DNA of 64,000 bases from Paragonimus skrjabini miyazakii (Eukaryota > Platyhelminthes > Trematoda > Plagiorchiida > Troglotrematidae), in assembly GCA_014338405.1 (NCBI GenBank), contig JTDE01000228.1, positions 8,788-72,787 on the forward strand. Direction: 5' to 3'. Both the position numbers and the translations under genes were made by a program. Shown here one piece after another: positions 52,035 through 63,582 of this stretch; within the stretch, counting starts at the first letter, position 1; each line of letters starts with the position of its first letter. The notes beneath the pieces were generated by a model, which ran no database searches, had not been told where the DNA came from, and worked only from the letters and a program-made list of their open reading frames with translations.

Positions 52035-52311
52035 GTGCACTTAATGACGCGGGGCAGTGAAAGCCGTGAGAAAGGTGTCTTGCTGATGACGCCTTACTTT
52101 CACTTACAGCTCGGTTGTTTGTTTGCAAGGTGTAGATGCACTGATGTTGTATGTTTGAATGTAGACGTAGCTATGTTTAGCGGTTAGGTCCCCTATCCTC
52201 TCCCTTTTTTCTCTCTCTTCCTAAACAGGGCTTGTTTCTTCTTCTTCATGGTTGTGTGGCAGTTAAGCATTAGTGTGAACCACTGATGTATTGCTGTCTA
52301 TGATGATGATG
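49623..52311 (+). mobile_element. 5'-truncated LINE insertion
   Basis: The element comprises the ORF above and a 3' untranslated region of about 275 bp. The 3' end is set by a short TGATGATGATG run (52301-52311), the kind of microsatellite tail found on RTE and CR1 families, rather than poly(A). The 3' region holds a strong pyrimidine tract ending CTAAACAG (about 52191-52228), which resembles a 3' splice site. I could not identify a convincing target duplication. Confidence 0.8.
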
Positions 52312-55300
52312 CTAATGGGTAGCTGCATAATGCTATGGATGGGGTACGTATGAGGATCTAATTTCATGAACCTCTGGACAGAAAGTTTCCTGATATTAGA
52401 AAATTAGTTGATGGGCTTGCCATTGGCTGTTAGCTACTGGCTCAGCGCGACAGTTAATAGAATGCTATGTAATACGCAGATGGAGTCAATGTCTATTTGT
52501 GACCAAGTGAGTGCTAATTGCGTTGAGTTGGTATAGACAAATAGGTGGAAGGTTAAAAATACTTGATTATGCGGCAATGAGGTTTAGCCGCTTAAGTTGG
52601 CTAGTCGTCTGCCAATAAATTAGTCTGGTCATAACAGAGTCTTTTACCTAAGAACTTGTAGTGGTCAGGACTAGTTACTGAATAAACTAGGTAAATGCGA
52701 GTGTACCTCACTAGGCAATCGGTGATAACAAAATGAACGGATGAGACAAAATAGTTACAAAGTTCCAGCAAGTTATAGTAATCAAAAAGATTTGACTCAC
52801 AGGAAAGTGTTCACAAGTGTTCGAGATGACCATCACAATATTCCAAATTACCAATATCCGGAAATGGGTAATACCAGAGAGTTGCCGTGGACTGCTGAAG
52901 CGCGATCCGGGATGCGACGATGTTCGTATTACAACGGAGCTAAAAAATTGGGTGATAGATCCGTGTAAAATCTTCAAACGACTGCGCAACGGAGAGGAGA
53001 GCAGACTGACGTGCACAAAATTTGTATTGAATTGCAAGGTCACTTTTATCAATTTCAACAAAATGCAAAGGTGATACAAAAGGTTGTTGTACAGAAATGA
53101 AGCGTTGTTTGCAAACAAAAATAAGGAAATCTCTACAAACTGCATTCTCTTGTAGAAATGGCAATATGTTTTTCATGTACAAGTTTGTGGACATCTTCTT
53201 AATCAACGAAAGGGAAACTGATCAAACGCAGATTTCCAACAGTGTGGAGTCCATGCAGTCACAAAGAAACCTAAAGATTGAAATGCTGTATGTAAGTTGT
53301 CAGGATCAAAGCCAAAGTGTTACTGTTCTGGACAAGGACCCGATTTGCCTCTCATGACTGAGGTCAGGTATCTATATGGTCATGTATGAGAGATGAGCGT
53401 GAACTACTTGAAGAAATGAGGGGCTACAAGACCTGAACGAAATGTTTCTGTTGCCGACTTAGTGGATTAGGTGTTCTGATTACCACTGTTATGATCGCTG
53501 CTGGAATTCCTTTCCCAACTTTTTTTAAGTTCGTTGAATAGATCTTTTGGCCGATCTCAAATGTCATCCACAAGCCCACAACAAGATATGATACGACTGC
53601 AATAATGACCGACTTTATGACTGTGATTTTGTTCTAATTTTGATGATGCTCTTTGTTTAGTGAAGACGGACGTTTAATGGACATAGTGGATGTGTGCAAG
53701 TTTGTGGGATTACGTCCATATACATAAACCTAACAAATATTTATCGCTAGCATCTTCTGATCCCGGCGACGTCCACGAAGTAAATGAAAATGAAGCGCGA
53801 GAAAGATTAATGCTCATCCGGCAGAAGTCGGAACGCCTTCAACAAAAAGTATGCCTAATCGGTGAATACTCCAAACGATGACCGAAAGGATACAACCAGT
53901 ATGACCACGAAGACTCAGTTGATGAATGAAAGTTATCAAGAAGGTGCAAGCGTACTGCGAATTTGGAGACCTGCATGTGAGTAGGAATCGACACCAAGTT
54001 CTTATCAAGGCTCTTAAAATAAGCACCAGTCGAAACGTATATGCTCAATAAGTGGGCAGACATACATGGTCATACCACTGTTAACCACTAAAAGCCGCTA
54101 GACGTTCGATTGAGGTGTGTTACGCTGTACAATATAAGTGGCCGAAAGGATAGATAACTGTCGGTTACTCTTTGACAGGTAGCATAATTTGAGGCAGTGG
54201 GCTCCGGTCTATCGTAAAATAGAACTATTATTGAAATATTCTTGTTGATGACCTGTGCAAACGTCAGTTCATTTGTTCAGTGGTATTTGCTCCTTTAAAA
54301 AGAGAGCAAAGTTGATGCAGAGTTCACTTCGAGACTAGAAACCAAAGGCACAACTGGTGCGGGTCCCACGTTGTTTGCTGTAACTATTTCGGGATAGAGC
54401 CTTTTTCCTAACCTTGCATTAGGAAGAGAGAATTCATTTTGATTTGTTTCCTGCGTAAACAGCCTTAAAGCTTGAACTCAAGCAGCATAAAAAATTCTGT
54501 TTATTTCGGTGAGATAACTCTAAAAGACGACATGTTGACTGATTCCTACTTCTTTGCTAAGAACACCTTGCTATAATAAATTGCCAAGTTGAGAGATAGT
54601 TGCACATTGCATTCCATTTCAGGAGCGAATCAGTTGGGAGGACATGTCTGAGTGAATTACACAATTCATGTTGAAAGGCAGATTAACACTAAATATTGTA
54701 TAGACTTCCAAAAGCATATAAACCTAGTATGCCTATAGGACCGATAATATTCGTGAGTGGTTCATCATCCAGTTAACATAACTAGCGATTTGTCGATTTG
54801 GTTGAACTTGCAAGGCTCGAATAGATCGTGCGTTGCATAAAGGACATTATTAACTTCGTAGAGTTGATTTCCACAAACCTCAACCACAAGACAGTGACCT
54901 ATATTTTTCGGGAAACGTTCACAAATACCCAGTATGACTATGTGCCCAACGATGTTTGTAGCTACGCTAACGAGTGTAGCATGACAGGTTACAGCACCAC
55001 CAATAACCTTGTTAGTTTGTCGGAAAGGTGTAAATCCAATATCTAGTGTATGTCCTACGCCAGGTTCGGTGGACACCTAGGTGGAATTGGGGGAGAAATT
55101 CTCTTCAGGCCGGTGTTAACCAGCAACACTACGGACATTAACAAGACATACAGCTCCAAATGATATCTGGGATATTGCAACTTACAGATGATATGAAGAC
55201 AAGGTGTATGTTGACAGAATATAATAAAGCTGTTGAGTAGCTGTTGAGCAATTTAGATAATACTTCAATGTCACCTCCAAAGCTATATAGAACAGAGACC

Positions 55301-56868
55301 TTCCATGCTAAGGCACTTCACTGCAAGATGCAGGAAGGATTCACATGTATCAGTAGTTCACATGAACAAGACGACCCAAGGTGTGTGTACACATTTGAAG
55401 ACAGCAGTTTGTAACAATCGTGAAGAAAGTGGACCATGTGCCAGCTATGGAAGGTAAACCGTATGCTTGACCGTAAGCTTGGCCGTATGACAGAGAAGTA
55501 GCTGATGATAACAATACAGATCCAATGAAATCTCAAACTCCTCTTGCATGAATACATTAGTGACACGCTGTATAAGCATATGAAGTTCAGGTGATCGTAC
55601 ACACTACAGCTAGAAATTTCACCGAAGTGTAGTACCCAATTATGATATATTTAACCAACATATAACTCAGCACAGACTGAAAAGCATAGTTACTATTAAA
55701 TTCGACCAACAACATCAAGACTGAGACTTCTCAGTTAAGTGCAAAACTTTTCGGGACATTTTTGTCGGCTTCGTTTGAGGAAATGAATCAGAAATGGGTA
55801 ATCTGTACACGTAGCATACACATCAGTCACACAGCGTTTATTCAGGTCCTTATAATTACACCTTTGTTTAAGAAACTTTAAAGTCATTAATCAGCTGGAC
55901 TTAAAATACTAACAGCCGTCTGTTAGCGGGCAACTACGTTTAGGACTTGACATTCTTCTTGTTCTCACATAGGCGAACATTGAACTTAATAACCCTCGAA
56001 GTATACCACAGTGCGTCACTTGGCTTCATGTCTCATTGCGAGATTCTCTCCTGTACTCTTGGGCAGCGCACACTAGTCTCCGGTTCAGCGTGTCGTGGGT
56101 TTATATTACAGACAGGTTGCGGAGTAACCGGCATTCGTCGCTGTAGAGCATGTTGAGTCTGTCTTTGTAGTATATGGTAACGCACTAGACACTATGTGGA
56201 ACCGATTCAACTGAGTCGTCGTTGGGGGGTGATTGCTTACGTGAGAATGCTATAAGGTACTTTAAATGTATGATAATTCGTCACCTCAGTAACACAACTG
56301 TAGCATCACGCACGCAGTAATCTAAGGTCAGACCATCACCTTCTCTTGAAAACCGTCCCTGTGCCAGTTATACAGCCCACACTCATAGGAATGAACTACA
56401 CTAATGACTTTTATCTCCAGGGTTCACCAGTTTATACGTTTGTTGAGTGCACTATACTGATAACTTGCACCAAAATAAATTTAAGAACTTTCCACTGTTC
56501 GACAGGCAGACCGGTGGCTGTTCGTGAGGAGCAATTGTATACCATGAAACTTGGTCTTTAAAGTGACCACAGTGTCAACTATTTAGTTGAGAATTTATAA
56601 TTGACTTTAAATCATGCGTACTCAACTGATGATACGAATCCGGTGATAGTCATTTTGATTATGATTCACTAGGCCCTTGTGAACATAACTTACTTTATCC
56701 GTCCACCCGTGCTTGAAGTGACGTCTACACCACTGGACGAATGTGAATGAGATGGTTTTCAGCGATCAGCTCTCACCGAACAGTCATACCGTAACGTAAC
56801 CTATAGTCACGGTCAGTTTTCTTCAACAGGCCCGTTGAAGACTTCGTTGGTCTCTCGATTAGCTGGGC
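52312..56868. other. No recognisable gene
   Basis: Only short open frames, including overlapping ones on both strands at 52.7-53.4 kb, without any motif. No element or RNA gene can be supported. Confidence 0.4.
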
Positions 56869-57138
56869 GTGTACATATGTGCACTCGTCTTCCTACATCA
56901 CAAACAAAAGCTGCCGATCGAAAATCATGCAGAAAGTGGACTGATGAGTCAGGATTTATTCATGAAAGTTTGGACTGAAGTGTTCGTCCATATGTACCCG
57001 AAGTTTGGAGACAGTCTTGTGGTGCTTGATGTTGGTGTTTCGGTCCACCCGCGAATTGTCACCAGATCGTCAAAAGGCAACGAGTTACCCTTTATAGGTC
57101 ACACTGTTAATGACTGGAGCTGTGAGGAGTTGATATAA
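56869..57138 (+). pseudogene. Possible pogo/Tigger-type DDE transposase remnant
   Basis: An 89-codon open frame contains AESGLMSQDLFMKVWTEVF (residues 21-39), SLVVLDVGVSVH (49-60) and NELPFIGHT (71-79). The order and spacing match the middle of the DDE domain of pogo/Tigger transposases, which typically reads GWM, F, W, then LLLDGHSSH and LPPHTTH. The central Asp in VLD is kept; the Trp of GWM is Leu, and the GH of DGHSSH is lost. Upstream and downstream parts of the transposase and terminal inverted repeats are not seen. It would be a small, old piece of a DNA transposon. The similarity is recalled, not computed, so chance cannot be excluded. Confidence 0.4.
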
Positions 57139-58881
57139 AAAACACACTGTTAGTACTGTCAATCCAGATGGAGAAAATGCGCAGATGTACCGAAACAGCT
57201 TTGTGGAAAAATATGCCCTATTGTACTGAAAAAATATCTCTTTCAGGAAGAATCCATACCGACTGCGTTGTTAACGTTTGCTCAACTGCTTTGGTGAGCG
57301 GACAGGCAGACAGATAGCTGACGTCCAGCGTACATGTGAAAATCGTTTCATCAGCTAATTGCCGGTAATGGGCAAGGGTCACTCAGGCGATAGGTGCTGG
57401 GATCGGAGGGTGCACCAGAGAAAGTGTAGTGAAAACAGAGCAAGCCAAATGACGCATACCGTGACAGGTCCAAGTTGGCTACTGAGTGACAGATGACGCT
57501 GAACATTCGTATTATCCACGAACGTACAGTTAGAAAACCTGGCCTGTGGGTGTTGAGCACATAACATCAGACAACTTATTTATTTCATTTAAGCCTGCTT
57601 ATTAGCTGGACGGACCGAGCTTTACTTAATGGGTAGTAGCACACTTTCTGAAGTGGTTGTTTTGTGAGATAACGCAGCAAAAACCAGTGACTTTAGTGTC
57701 AACGCAGGAACTCGATATTTTTAGTTACGAAATGACTAACGTATACCGTACTGCTACCTGACCTTGTTGTAAAAAAGTTGAAGCCAGGATTTGTTCGTAT
57801 CTGTGAAAACCTTGCTGGCTAAACACAGCGTGTTTGAGGTAATGATCTAAGCAACGTCACGGTCATAACAACGACATTGTTCTTAGTGGCATTCATCAAC
57901 TTTATTATATATCGATCCTATATTATCTACGTCTTTTTGAATGCAACCGGTGATGGCAAAATGAGATAACGGCTTGCCATAAAATTTGTCCTAATGGAGC
58001 GTTAATGAATTTAATCAAGAAAGCTTCTTACTTCAAATGATACTGTATGCCAAATGGTTCATTATCTCATACATAAAGTTTTGGATAAAGTAATTCAACA
58101 CAAAAAATGTTAAAACTATGGTCATAAAATCGATCTCTATGACGAGTTTGACGCTGTTTCTGTCTCAGTTCGCCTTGAATGTTTTTTCACTAACTAACCA
58201 GCTAGTGTTAGCTTGTGTATTGTCTGTACTGATGCTTTCCGGTAGGCCGAAATGGAGATCCTAATGCTAGCAGAGTGTATTCCTATGAGAATGCATTGAT
58301 AGACGGTAAGATTAATTGTCACAATTTTTTTTACTGTTAAAAAGATGGGTATTTTCTTTGAACAAATAATGTAAGGGATAGTGTAAGGAATGCATGTATA
58401 TTGTACCTATTGTGTAGAGTTCAGAAGAGAAAAAAGCATAATATTGGACATAGCAAAATTCCGTATTAAAGAAAAAGACATGTAAATGCAGACAAAAGGC
58501 TAAATAAGCCACAGATTTTCGATCGACAAAGTGGTTTGTAAACTCTGTGTTGCACTTACTGCCAGTCTCAAAGGGCGGATTTGTTTTGTGTTGAAACAAC
58601 CTCATAGATCCAGAACGAAAGGATAAAACGTCCGGAAAGAAATTCAGTGTCATATAATTACGAACGGAGGCGAATCTAGACAGCTGACTCACCGTACATT
58701 GTCATCGATGTAATGAAAGCAGTAGGTCATGATCACGGTTCTCGACCGACGCTGACAAACAATATCACTGAAAAAGTCATTGGACTCTTTACCGCTCGCT
58801 TAATAACGGCTGAGTCACTCAAATGGTGAAGCCGTTAACAGCTTCTAAGTTCGGTAGCGGAACACGGAGCATGATTACTTT
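57139..58881. other. No recognisable gene; hairpin near 58.8 kb
   Basis: No motif in the short open frames. A perfect 7 bp inverted repeat (AACGGCT ... AGCCGTT) separated by 18 bases lies at about 58,805-58,836, next to the inverted repeat copy B and possibly part of that repeat. Confidence 0.4.
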
Positions 58882-59181
58882 TGAAGCGACTATAATAAAG
58901 GATGTTTTTGATAATGGTATTCACCTGTACATTTTTAATGATTTTGGCTTTTTGCCTACTTTTGTTTTAGTCAAGCTATTCCATTTGTAATATCCGTCCC
59001 GGGGCTACAATCATAACTCGCCTCATGCCCCGCTAGCTTGACGTATTTTCCTCTCTACTCTATTTTCCAAGGTCGATACTAATACACGAGGGTCCACGCT
59101 CTGAGTTCTTGTTTTTCATTGTCGATTGGTTTTCGATAATGACTAAAGATTGGGTATTAATCTGTTGGACCAGTTCCAACA
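58882..59181 (-). repeat. Interspersed repeat, copy B (inverted partner at 5.4 kb)
   Basis: Reverse complement of 5372-5673, with about nine of ten bases shared over the core. The terminal stem is shorter than in copy A (7 bp: TGTTGGA, loop CCAGT, TCCAACA at 59163-59181). Similarity fades on both sides, although the conserved unit could be longer. Confidence 0.75.
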
Positions 59182-60505
59182 CGTTATCTCAGTTTCAGGA
59201 ATGTGCCAGGTTTTGGAGATCGGAGGGATTCAGCTGATGAGCATATGCATTAAGGAAACTAGACCGATGGGCTGTGTTGGCGTTCTGAAGCGGCCTGAAA
59301 TCATGAGATTACGCGTGGCCACTTTGAAGAGAACACTAACAAAGAACAGCTTTTATTTTGAACCAGCGCTGCTCAAGACCGTGGTGGCAAATTCAACTGT
59401 CCCTGACCTGATTTTGTTAGAGTTATATTATTCTTCAACTTCTTCATACAGACTGCAACGACGTATGGGCAAAACGGTATGTAATCTCCCCTCCAGGACC
59501 CATTCAAATCCTAGGTGGTATCCATGAAACTTTCCAGGTGAATTGACAAAATGTAGAACCCGCTTATTTTATTTCTAGAATTGTGTTTTATCTTGTGACT
59601 GTTATCTGAAAAGCTTGGACTCTGGAAAATTCCTGCGTGAGTTTATTTAAAATGACCAGAGCACCAATCGTGTTCGGAATCTACAATCCGAACCACTGAA
59701 AATGAATGAACGGATAACATTGAACACAGGCGTCAATAGAGAAAAATCCAGAACAAATAGAGAATATTGTTTGTTACACGCAATCACTAAGACGAGTCAA
59801 TGGCACTTGAGTGAAAACAACGACGGTTCTTATCAAGGGAAATTAGTGAACATAACACGGTGAGAAATGAATTCCATCACATGCCCATTAACTGTATTTT
59901 CCATATCAAACGTTAACACTCACTACTTGGAGTGAGTTATTCACATAGATAACTGCAGTTGAACCTCAGTGACTCATCTGTTTTGCTGAAAATCTCTTGA
60001 AATGTTGACCCCGTCACTCACATCAAAATAATAAACAAAAATGTGATAGAAGTAGCTGGACAAGCTATCATACGACACCGTAGCAATATACCCTATCAAG
60101 ACAATTGTGTATTTTACTCCATTTAGTTCGTACCATATTTGCGAAATGTTTGCCTTTGTACGCAACATTGACTTCCTGTCAAACGAATAGTCTTGTGACT
60201 TGTGGATTAGCGAACGTTAAGTTATGGAGTCTCAGCTATTCGCCTTTCCAGTGAATAAGCCACGTTGAAACCATCAACTTAGGATAACCATCAGAGGAAA
60301 AAGCAAAAAATGCTGCAAGTGAGATGGTAGAAACATACGAACAGAACTGGAGGTTGAAGAGATTAGCAGCCATTATTCGCCTTAAATATGAAAATAGAGT
60401 TCAGTTTAAAAATGGGTTATTATGAAAACTGTTGACTGACCGTGGATGAACTCTTGTGGATTCGTTTCGGAAGCTGTCTTGACGTTCGACCAATATTATC
60501 TGCTC
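59182..60505. other. No recognisable gene
   Basis: A 125-codon open frame (59150-59527, plus) starts inside repeat copy B and has no motif, so I do not call it. The part after about 60,420 probably holds the unreadable beginning of the PLE fragment that follows. Confidence 0.4.
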
Positions 60506-60778
60506 CACAGTGCTATACTCGCTCATCTGGTTAATAGCAGGCATCAGGTGATCACTGATCAAGCTTTCTAAGTGGTATATCGCGTACCGGGCAACCCATC
60601 AGAAGCTGTCCGATTGAAAACACTTTGTACTGCTGAAGCTATCGGAATCAGGCTGCTTGACCCGGTGTTACGTCATCAGAAGCGGTTTGTTCAGGCACTG
60701 TACCTACCGTGACCACAAATCCACGGGATTGATGGGCAACCTACGCGGCCAAACCGGTGGATGAGCGTGACGTACTAG
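60506..60778 (+). pseudogene. Penelope-like element copy 4: C-terminal tail
   Basis: The plus strand reads HSAILAHLVNSRHQVITDQAF, stop (TAA, 60569-60571), VVYRVPGNPSEAVRLK, TAEAIGIRLL and KRFVQALYLP, stop (TGA, 60710-60712), in one frame. This follows the C-terminal third of copy 1 (SAIGSHLIDTGHQ, AEAIAIR, FVHALHLPWP) almost residue by residue. It includes the catalytic Glu helix of the GIY-YIG endonuclease (AEA) and the conserved HLP tail; the two stops replace an Arg and a Trp of copy 1. The GIY and YIG motifs upstream are not readable. It is the only PLE piece on the plus strand. Confidence 0.8.
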
Positions 60779-60869
60779 AAAAATTAAGCCATCTCCGATT
60801 GATTTACCAGTGACGTATTTTCTCTGTAATAAGTCCGATCGATATCCCGATCTAACTCCACTAACTCTC

Positions 60870-60924
60870 GACATAATTTTATCAACCTGAGGACGAGTTA
60901 TCGAAACATGTTCATATTTATGTC
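60870..60924 (+). ncRNA. Degenerate hammerhead motif of PLE copy 4
   Basis: About 92 nt after the last stop of the PLE tail a hammerhead-like order is visible: CTGAGGA (consensus CTGATGA, U7 changed), CGAGTTATC, GAAA, a small CATG-centred hairpin and GTTC. A 7 bp outer stem (GACATAA at 60870-60876 with TTATGTC at 60918-60924) encloses it, but the pairs next to the core are lost. The position relative to the PLE end agrees with the other two hammerheads. Probably inactive. Confidence 0.45.
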
Positions 60925-62898
60925 TTCATTCTCATTATCGTATGGGTTTTCGTATTGGGCCTGTCTTACACGTTAAAATAGTGGCTATTTTACAAGTTAA
61001 TGTGGAGGCGGAGGACTGACAATTAATTTGAATGAGAAGTATGCGCACTATGTTTGTGACACCTCTACTCATCAGAATACAAATTTTCATAAGGAGTTGA
61101 TGTTTCTTAGGTGGGAGTCACATAGTTTGCGCCACTGTATCTAAGTAGATGGGTGTTGTTTAACTATCTTAGCGCCCAATTATGAATTCGGTGAAATGCG
61201 AGTCACTCGGTTCTGATTTGTTCGTATGACCCAAAAACAGGAAAGTATAGGGCAGGTTCTGAAGAATATTTTTATGGAGTCTTGCAATGATGGTGCTGTT
61301 CATCAGAAAAAAGGCCGCTGTAAACCCTGCAGCTGGATCGAATGAAATTTACGCGTGGATGTGCAGACCGCTTTTTGTCTACACTGAAACCATACTTGTT
61401 GGTCTGGTCCCGGAATTTCAGTTGTGTCTTAGTCGACTGTCTTCATCATTTTGGTTCTCTAAGAACACAACAGAATACCTCGCTTAATCGTTAGCAAAAC
61501 GCCAACGAGTGGAACGCAGCTGTTTCAACAGTGAAGAACTACTGCTTGATCACTGATAAATCATCTCGTCTCTGACTGACTCAACAAACCAAAGATTAAT
61601 TAGAAGATTAGCTGCAGTATGACATTGCAATCATAATCATGAGATTAAAAACTGACATTTGCGAGCGTCGAAGTTCTCGCAAGCATTTTCGTAACTTACC
61701 TTGTAATATCCTATTCTTGATTTCTGTACAAGTATGAAACAGACGCTGCGCTTGGATCTGGTCGTAGTTGGCACACTCCGACATATTTATCAATAAGCCC
61801 TTTTCGAATATACCTACTGGACTCGAGTTTTGTTCTTGTCGACTTTCAGCTATCTCAGTGTGACCACGATTTAAACTGTAGGTCACGGTTTTACGATACA
61901 AATGTGTCGACTACTACACCAGTGGTTACGTATCTGAAAGCTAAGTGAATTCCACCTGCTTTTTTCGTTCTGGATGATAGGGTGACTGACCTGTCAACTG
62001 TAAAGAATGATCACATAAGCAGAACTTCATAGTCAAGTCAAATTTACATATTTTATCATCGTTGCTGCTCCATATAGTTGATGCTGATGTGCAGTACCAC
62101 GTTTACCTCATATAACTTGAACACAGTCACCAAACAATGGGGGTTTGTATAATTCCATAGATACTTAGGCATTGTATGTGGCTTATTATGCAGTGATCAA
62201 CAATCTCCCCTGATAAGAAAGTAGGCGTGGGCTTAGAATGGCAAGTATGTTCAATAATGACGTACCCGTCAAGATTGAAACTAGAGTGTACTGCCTTCTT
62301 TCTCAAGAGATTACCAGAGATCTATCAGAATAAACAATAAGTAGCCAACTATGAACAATGTCATGGTTATTTTAAATGCAGCAACTATGAAACATCAGTT
62401 ATTTCGTGCGTCATTTTTTTCTCACACATGTAATTCTGTGTCATGAAACATGCTCATACCGTATTAACACATGTTCTTTATCACTTTGGATTTTCAAGCT
62501 CATTATTATGACTGCTTGCCTCAGTTATAATGCAAATTGTCAACATCAATATTTAACATACTCCTATGGCATTACGAGCAGTGAGCCTTTTCCATTAGAG
62601 CGCGTGGTTCCTGCCGCAGGACCGACTCGAACTGGATGATAATTTCATTACGAAAGTTTATGGCTAGAACTATGATTTCTTAACGGTGTTTAATAAGTCA
62701 GTAAACTTCCTTTACCATCGGTACTTCTAACTGAAATCGTACATCAGGACCAACAAACATTTTATTTTTTGTTCATCACAGTTCGAAACAAGAAATGTTT
62801 GGCCACACTACACTGCGTATTAAAACGATTTCGTTTATCGATTAGGAAGACACTTTAAAAGTGCCAAAGTTTGACAAGTGGCATATGTTGGCAAATGA
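60925..62898. other. No recognisable gene; upstream region of the cysteine-rich ORF
   Basis: Short open frames without motif. No clear TATA box or splice acceptor is evident immediately before the ORF at 62,899. Confidence 0.4.
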
Positions 62899-63582
62899 AT
62901 GAGTCAGGCAGTATGCGTGCAGCCACGTGCAATCAGACGCCTAGAATTCAAGGATGCTTGTACTGTCGACACTGATGTAAACAAGATCAAACATGTATTG
63001 AATGGGCACAATTTGTTGTGTTCGTCCGATGTTCAATGCTGTCCAGCCTTTGAAACTCTAAATAAAAACCAAAACCGTTCGGAAACTTCATCACGCACAA
63101 GCACGGAACAGTCAACGTTGGACGACGAATCTTCATCTACTGTGAGTGAAGAGAGTAAAAATGACAAAACTTCTTCGTCTTCCTCGACAGAAGACGGCCT
63201 AAGGCTTCGGTGCTGTCTCTTGTCATCCTGTTGCGAATGTTGTGCTTGCTGTGATGTGCCTAAATCATACGACCGTCTCTATTATGAAATACAACGCCGA
63301 ACAGCCCATTGCCCGAATGGATGCCCTACTATTGTCCCAAGGCCAGAGGAAGAAGAGTGGAATTTACCTGGCGGATACGGCGGTGCCTACGCTTGCAGTT
63401 CTTGTTGTAAACATCCTGGCTGGTTAATATGTTTGAAGTATATTGACTGCATATGTTGTCCATTGTGTCCTATGTGGGATATTTGTAAAGGACTCGATGA
63501 AGGATATAGACGTTTTCGTGTACAACTTATTATTGAACGCTACAGAGATTCTCATAAAAGAAGATACATTACATGTGTGTAA
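62899..63582 (+). CDS. Cysteine-rich protein, tentatively Sprouty-like
   Basis: A complete 227-codon frame: a TGA directly precedes the ATG, so this start is the first possible, and it ends in TAA. The protein has 25 Cys (11%). The N-terminus carries QPRAIRRLEF (8-17); residues 57-99 are a Ser/Thr/Glu-rich linker; 105-118 is a Cys cluster (CCLLSSCCECCACC); a second half (138-196) includes GGYGG, CSSCCKHPGWLICL and CICCPLCPMWDIC, then a basic tail. Sprouty proteins, membrane-associated inhibitors of receptor tyrosine kinase signalling, share this plan: an IRAIR-type N-terminal motif, a Ser-rich stretch and a C-terminal Cys-rich domain. The fit of the Cys spacing is only partial, so the family is a hypothesis; a lineage-specific palmitoylated Cys-rich protein is the alternative. 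No transmembrane segment or signal peptide is evident. It is either intronless or a last exon with an in-frame ATG. I am confident that it is coding. Confidence 0.75.
   Translation: MSQAVCVQPRAIRRLEFKDACTVDTDVNKIKHVLNGHNLLCSSDVQCCPAFETLNKNQNRSETSSRTSTEQSTLDDESSSTVSEESKNDKTSSSSSTEDGLRLRCCLLSSCCECCACCDVPKSYDRLYYEIQRRTAHCPNGCPTIVPRPEEEEWNLPGGYGGAYACSSCCKHPGWLICLKYIDCICCPLCPMWDICKGLDEGYRRFRVQLIIERYRDSHKRRYITCV

Noticed and set aside
59150..59527. 125-codon open frame
   Set aside because: Starts inside repeat copy B and has no protein motif.
61060..61080. CTGATGAGTAGAGG on the minus strand, similar to a site near 42,230
   Set aside because: The second core element GAAA is absent at both sites; the shared word is probably chance or a tiny repeat.
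62565..62640. Box B-like GTTCGAGTCGGTCC on the minus strand
   Set aside because: No box A or tRNA stems upstream on that strand.
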